NCBI GenBank assembly: GCA_014116815.1
Contig: JACGYV010000002.1
Location: 48,155-112,154 of the forward strand
Origin: Holosporaceae bacterium 'Namur'
Lineage (GTDB): Bacteria; Pseudomonadota; Alphaproteobacteria; Rickettsiales; Midichloriaceae
Length of the DNA: 64,000 bases
Reading direction: 5' to 3'
Part shown: positions 61,012 to 64,000 of the stretch, in pieces
How positions within the stretch are numbered: position 1 is the first letter of the stretch
How the letters are laid out: each line of letters opens with the position of its first letter
Position numbers and translations under genes: made by a program
Notes under the pieces: model-generated
The model's database searches: none
What the model was told of the DNA's origin: nothing
What the model saw: only the letters and a program-made list of their open reading frames with translations

Positions 61012-63039
61012 ATGAACATCGGCACAACTTCCAAGGGTATATATAACATTCCTCAGCTAAAATACTTTTTCCCGCGAGAAGCAAACCTTTTTCTCATTAA
61101 CCGTTTTAGTCGAACAAGGGCTGATATGGTAGTTGGCTGGGGCAATAAGCCTAGTTCAGTAAATGCAAAGAAATACGCTGAAAAATACAACTTACCCTAT
61201 ACAAGTTTAGAAGACGGGTTTATCAGGTCACTGGCACCGGCAAAAATTTGCCCCTCTCCCTTTTCAATTATATTTGATGATATCGGCATTTATTATGATG
61301 CTTCCAAGCCTTCGCAACTGGAAAACTTAATAACAGCTAATGAAGTTACCGCTTCTGATTTAGAGCGTGCTAAAAACTTAATCAGAATAATAAAGCAGCA
61401 TAAAATCAGTAAATATAATCATGCACCGGAAAATTTATCTATTATTAAAAAAATAGAAAATTATGTTTTAGTGATTGACCAAACTTATAATGATTTATCT
61501 GTTTCAGGCAGTTTAAGTAATGCAATTACTTTTCAAAATATGTTGGAAGCGGCAATAGATGAAAACCCCAGCACAACTGTTTTAGTTAAAACCCATCCTG
61601 AGGTAGTAGCCGGATATAAAAAGGGATACCTCACGGAACTTGCTAAGCAATATCAATGTCAAATTATTTCCGAGGCTATAAACCCTTGGAGCTTACTCTC
61701 TTATGCACAAAAAGTTTATACCGTTTCCAGCCAAATGGGTTTTGAAGCCTTAATGGCTGAAAAGCCAGTTCGTTGCTTCGGGCTACCCTTCTATGCCGGC
61801 TGGGGCTTAACCATAGATGAACAAACTACAAGCAGAAGAAATCAAAAACGAAACTTATATGAAATTTTTATTGCTGCATATTTAAAATATTCCGTTTACC
61901 TAAACCCTTTTACTTTACAAAAATGCGAGTTAGAAGAAATCCTGCCTATAACTTCTCTATGGAAAGATATCAACCGACAAAATATAGATATAAAAGCTTG
62001 CACTCACATATCTAAATGGAAACAAAAAAGTATAACAAATTTCTTAAAAAGCATTGAGACAAAACCTAGGTACTACTCTTCTATAAAGAAAGCTATAGCG
62101 ACCGGCAAAACAAATGAGATTTCAGCTTGGGCTTCTAAACTAAAGCCGGAAGAAATATTAAACTTTAGAAAGCAGGGAATTAAGCTAAACCTAATAGAAG
62201 ACGGTTTTTTAAGGTCAGTCGGCTTAGGCGCAAACCTTATAACCCCGCAATCAATCGTGATAGATAAAAGGGGAATATATTATGATCACCACTCACCTTC
62301 CGACTTAGAATGCATTATTCAAAACACCGATTTTTCTAATGAAATAATTTTACGAGCAAAAAATATTATTAAATCACTAAATAAGCTGGAGATCACCAAA
62401 TACAATGTTGGTTTCAAAAATACCAAGCCTCTTACCTTACCACCCGATATGTTAAAAATTTTAGTAGTCGGTCAGGTTGAGAATGATGCCTCAATAAAGC
62501 TCGGTACGGTAGATATAAAAACTAATCTTGACTTGTTAAAAACGGTCAGAGAAAAAAACCCCCTCTCCTTTATTATATATAAACCGCATCCTGATTGCGT
62601 TGCAGGACAAAGACGAGGCATGATCAACAATAATACCGCACTTCAATATGCTGATCTAATACTTGACGATATTTCAATCATTAAGCTTATTGATGAATGT
62701 GATGAAGTGCATACTCTTACCTCCCTAACCGGTTTTGAAGCGCTGATCAGAGGAAAGCGTGTAAGCTGCTACGGCCTTCCCTTTTACTCAGGTTGGGGCT
62801 TAACTAATGATTTATATAAATGCTTCAGAAGAAACCGGCAGGTGACTATTGAAGAATTGGTAGCAGGAACTCTAATTATTTATCCCAGATATTTAGACCC
62901 TAAAACAAATCTATGGTGCTCGGTAGAGGTGATTATAGATAGGCTAAATGAAATGAAACAAAAGGGTGTTACATTATCCAAACTAACGCGATTACGTACA
63001 CTTTTCGGAAAGCTTAAAAGAATGAGGATATCGGTATGA
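61012..63039 (+). CDS. kpsC: Capsule Kdo transferase KpsC (two-domain)
   Basis: A 675-residue protein made of two homologous halves. Each contains EDGF(I/L)RS, then a GIYYD region, and later GFEAL followed by C(F/Y)GLPFY(A/S)GWGLT. This is the internal duplication of KpsC, which adds alternating beta-linked Kdo residues to the lipid anchor of group 2 capsules. Its stop overlaps the kpsS start (ATGA). The protein and KpsS together build the poly-Kdo linker on phosphatidylglycerol before KpsMT export. Confidence 0.92.
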   Translation: MNIGTTSKGIYNIPQLKYFFPREANLFLINRFSRTRADMVVGWGNKPSSVNAKKYAEKYNLPYTSLEDGFIRSLAPAKICPSPFSIIFDDIGIYYDASKPSQLENLITANEVTASDLERAKNLIRIIKQHKISKYNHAPENLSIIKKIENYVLVIDQTYNDLSVSGSLSNAITFQNMLEAAIDENPSTTVLVKTHPEVVAGYKKGYLTELAKQYQCQIISEAINPWSLLSYAQKVYTVSSQMGFEALMAEKPVRCFGLPFYAGWGLTIDEQTTSRRNQKRNLYEIFIAAYLKYSVYLNPFTLQKCELEEILPITSLWKDINRQNIDIKACTHISKWKQKSITNFLKSIETKPRYYSSIKKAIATGKTNEISAWASKLKPEEILNFRKQGIKLNLIEDGFLRSVGLGANLITPQSIVIDKRGIYYDHHSPSDLECIIQNTDFSNEIILRAKNIIKSLNKLEITKYNVGFKNTKPLTLPPDMLKILVVGQVENDASIKLGTVDIKTNLDLLKTVREKNPLSFIIYKPHPDCVAGQRRGMINNNTALQYADLILDDISIIKLIDECDEVHTLTSLTGFEALIRGKRVSCYGLPFYSGWGLTNDLYKCFRRNRQVTIEELVAGTLIIYPRYLDPKTNLWCSVEVIIDRLNEMKQKGVTLSKLTRLRTLFGKLKRMRISV

Positions 63040-64000
63040 GAAAGGTACGGAAATTTCTTTTGCTTCAAGGTCCTCACGGCTCATTTTTTAAGCGTCTAGC
63101 TCAGGAATTGCAAAAAGAGGGACATAAAACAATAAGGGTAAATTTTAACGGCGGCGATTGGATAGATTACCCCAAAGGAATAGCTTATAAACATTCAATG
63201 AAAATGTGGCCGGAATGGTTATACAACTTTACTCTCCACAATGAAATAACCGATATAGTTTTATACGGAGATTGCCGTCCCTTACATCGTCTGGCTATTT
63301 TACGCTTAAAAGGAAGCAATATAAAAATTAATGTATTTGAAGAAGGATATATTCGCCCCCATTGGATAACTTATGAGCTTGACGGAGTTAACGGTTATTC
63401 TCAAATTCAAGAACAGATAAATAAAATAATTGAAGATAGAAAAAATGATCAGCCTTTCGTTGATTCATTTACTCCGATAAAATATAACATGCGTTATATG
63501 ATGAGATATTGCATACGCTATTATTTGTTTAAATGGTTAGGCGTATTATTTTTTCCTCGTTATAAAAACCATCGTCCGGTTAATTCATTATATGAGGCAA
63601 TCATGTGGATTAAACGCTTTTTTATTTTAAAACTGAAAAGGCGATTTGTGCTTAAGAAAGCTCGCTACCTTACTCAATCAAATACTAAATACTATTTATT
63701 TTTGATGCAGCTTTATACAGACTATCAAATCCGTGAGCATAGTCCTTATACTTCAATGAAGCATACTCTGATAGAAACTATTTACTCATTTGCAAAATTT
63801 GCGCCCACCTATACTAAATTGGTCATAAAAAATCATCCCCTTGATAGCGGACAGAAAAATTACGGTAAACTAATAAAAAACATTTGTAATGACCTAGGTA
63901 TCAGCGAAAGAATTATATATTTAGACGGCGGTAATCTTCCTGAGTTACTAGAGGGCTCACTTGCCGTAGTTACGGTGAACAGCACGGCAGGCCTACAGGC
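63036..64000 (+). CDS. kpsS: Capsule polysaccharide biosynthesis protein KpsS, 3'-truncated by window edge
   Basis: The first 321 residues are visible, from an ATG that overlaps the kpsC stop by 4 bases, and the frame is open at the right edge. FLLLQGPHGSFFKRLA, VNFNGGDWIDYP and FEEGYIRPHWITYE match the KpsS start and middle. Near the edge VTVNSTAGLQA matches the family's nucleotide-sugar binding region. KpsS adds the first Kdo to phosphatidylglycerol in group 2 capsule anchors. The rest of the gene and any kpsD, kpsF or kpsU lie outside the window. Confidence 0.9.
   Translation, partial: MRKVRKFLLLQGPHGSFFKRLAQELQKEGHKTIRVNFNGGDWIDYPKGIAYKHSMKMWPEWLYNFTLHNEITDIVLYGDCRPLHRLAILRLKGSNIKINVFEEGYIRPHWITYELDGVNGYSQIQEQINKIIEDRKNDQPFVDSFTPIKYNMRYMMRYCIRYYLFKWLGVLFFPRYKNHRPVNSLYEAIMWIKRFFILKLKRRFVLKKARYLTQSNTKYYLFLMQLYTDYQIREHSPYTSMKHTLIETIYSFAKFAPTYTKLVIKNHPLDSGQKNYGKLIKNICNDLGISERIIYLDGGNLPELLEGSLAVVTVNSTAGLQ

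Noticed and set aside
1-64000. tRNA or rRNA genes and prophage modules
   Set aside because: No cloverleaf with a GGTTCRANYCC-type T-arm, no rRNA-like sequence and no phage structural or integrase genes were recognised. A covariance-model search would be needed to exclude small RNAs.

Overview
The window comes from an AT-rich alphaproteobacterial chromosome, most likely a host-associated member of the Rickettsiales (Midichloriaceae-like). This is inferred from gene content. It carries the alphaproteobacterial cell-cycle proteins TrcR (DUF1013) and ChpT, an sppA-ihfB pair, a Fur/Mur without the CxxC zinc motif, toxin-antitoxin modules, a degraded OXA beta-lactamase and several orphan proteins that look like host-interaction factors. 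No rRNA, tRNA, CRISPR array, prophage or intact transposase was seen. Both edges cut genes: a class I glutamine amidotransferase on the left and kpsS on the right.

Layout. 1-2.8 kb: amidotransferase, cold-shock protein with a long leader, and a DEAD-box helicase. 2.8-3.6 kb: the only long gene-free stretch, made of nested inverted repeats that look like miniature mobile elements. 3.6-6.3 kb: a secreted-type repeat protein split by a one-base frameshift, an outer-membrane beta-barrel protein and a KGG stress protein. 6.4-11 kb: an unknown protein, ihfB, sppA, a GT-C-like membrane glycosyltransferase and an AhpD-like protein. 11.2-18 kb (minus): gyrA, tautomerase, tolB, gabD and an OXA pseudogene. 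18-24.3 kb: a Do-like protease, an RTX-like protein, the lepB-rnc-era operon and ldcA. 24.5-32 kb: a small unknown protein, trcR, tadA, ampG, pepA, yhhQ and uup. 32-35.5 kb (minus): trpF, a second C26 amidotransferase, rluB, a SIMPL protein, and fur. 35.5-44.4 kb: glycosyltransferase, mnmC, nicotinamide phosphoribosyltransferase with a response regulator, gatC, ruvX, murE and lepA. 44.4-46.4 kb: two tandem coiled-coil paralogues. 46.6-52.3 kb: chpT, secA, RelBE-like and HigBA-like modules end to end, and an Ala/Gly-rich orphan. 52.5-58.3 kb: addB, an EamA transporter, nrdB behind a pair of NrdR boxes, and a hydrophobic orphan. 58.5-64 kb: kpsM-kpsT-kpsE-kpsC-kpsS, a tightly overlapping capsule export and assembly operon.

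How it fits together. murE has the DNPR motif of meso-diaminopimelate ligases. With ldcA and ampG it indicates that peptidoglycan is made and its fragments recycled. TolB, LepB, SecA and SppA serve envelope biogenesis. The kps operon implies a lipid-anchored surface polysaccharide, unusual for an obligate intracellular lineage. Nicotinamide phosphoribosyltransferase implies NAD salvage from host nicotinamide. TrcR, ChpT and the OmpR-type regulator belong to cell-cycle and envelope signalling. The best candidates for undescribed biology are the tandem coiled-coil paralogues (one with a nuclear-localisation-like basic cluster), the RTX-like protein, the frameshifted ATPEAS repeat protein and the two hydrophobic orphans.
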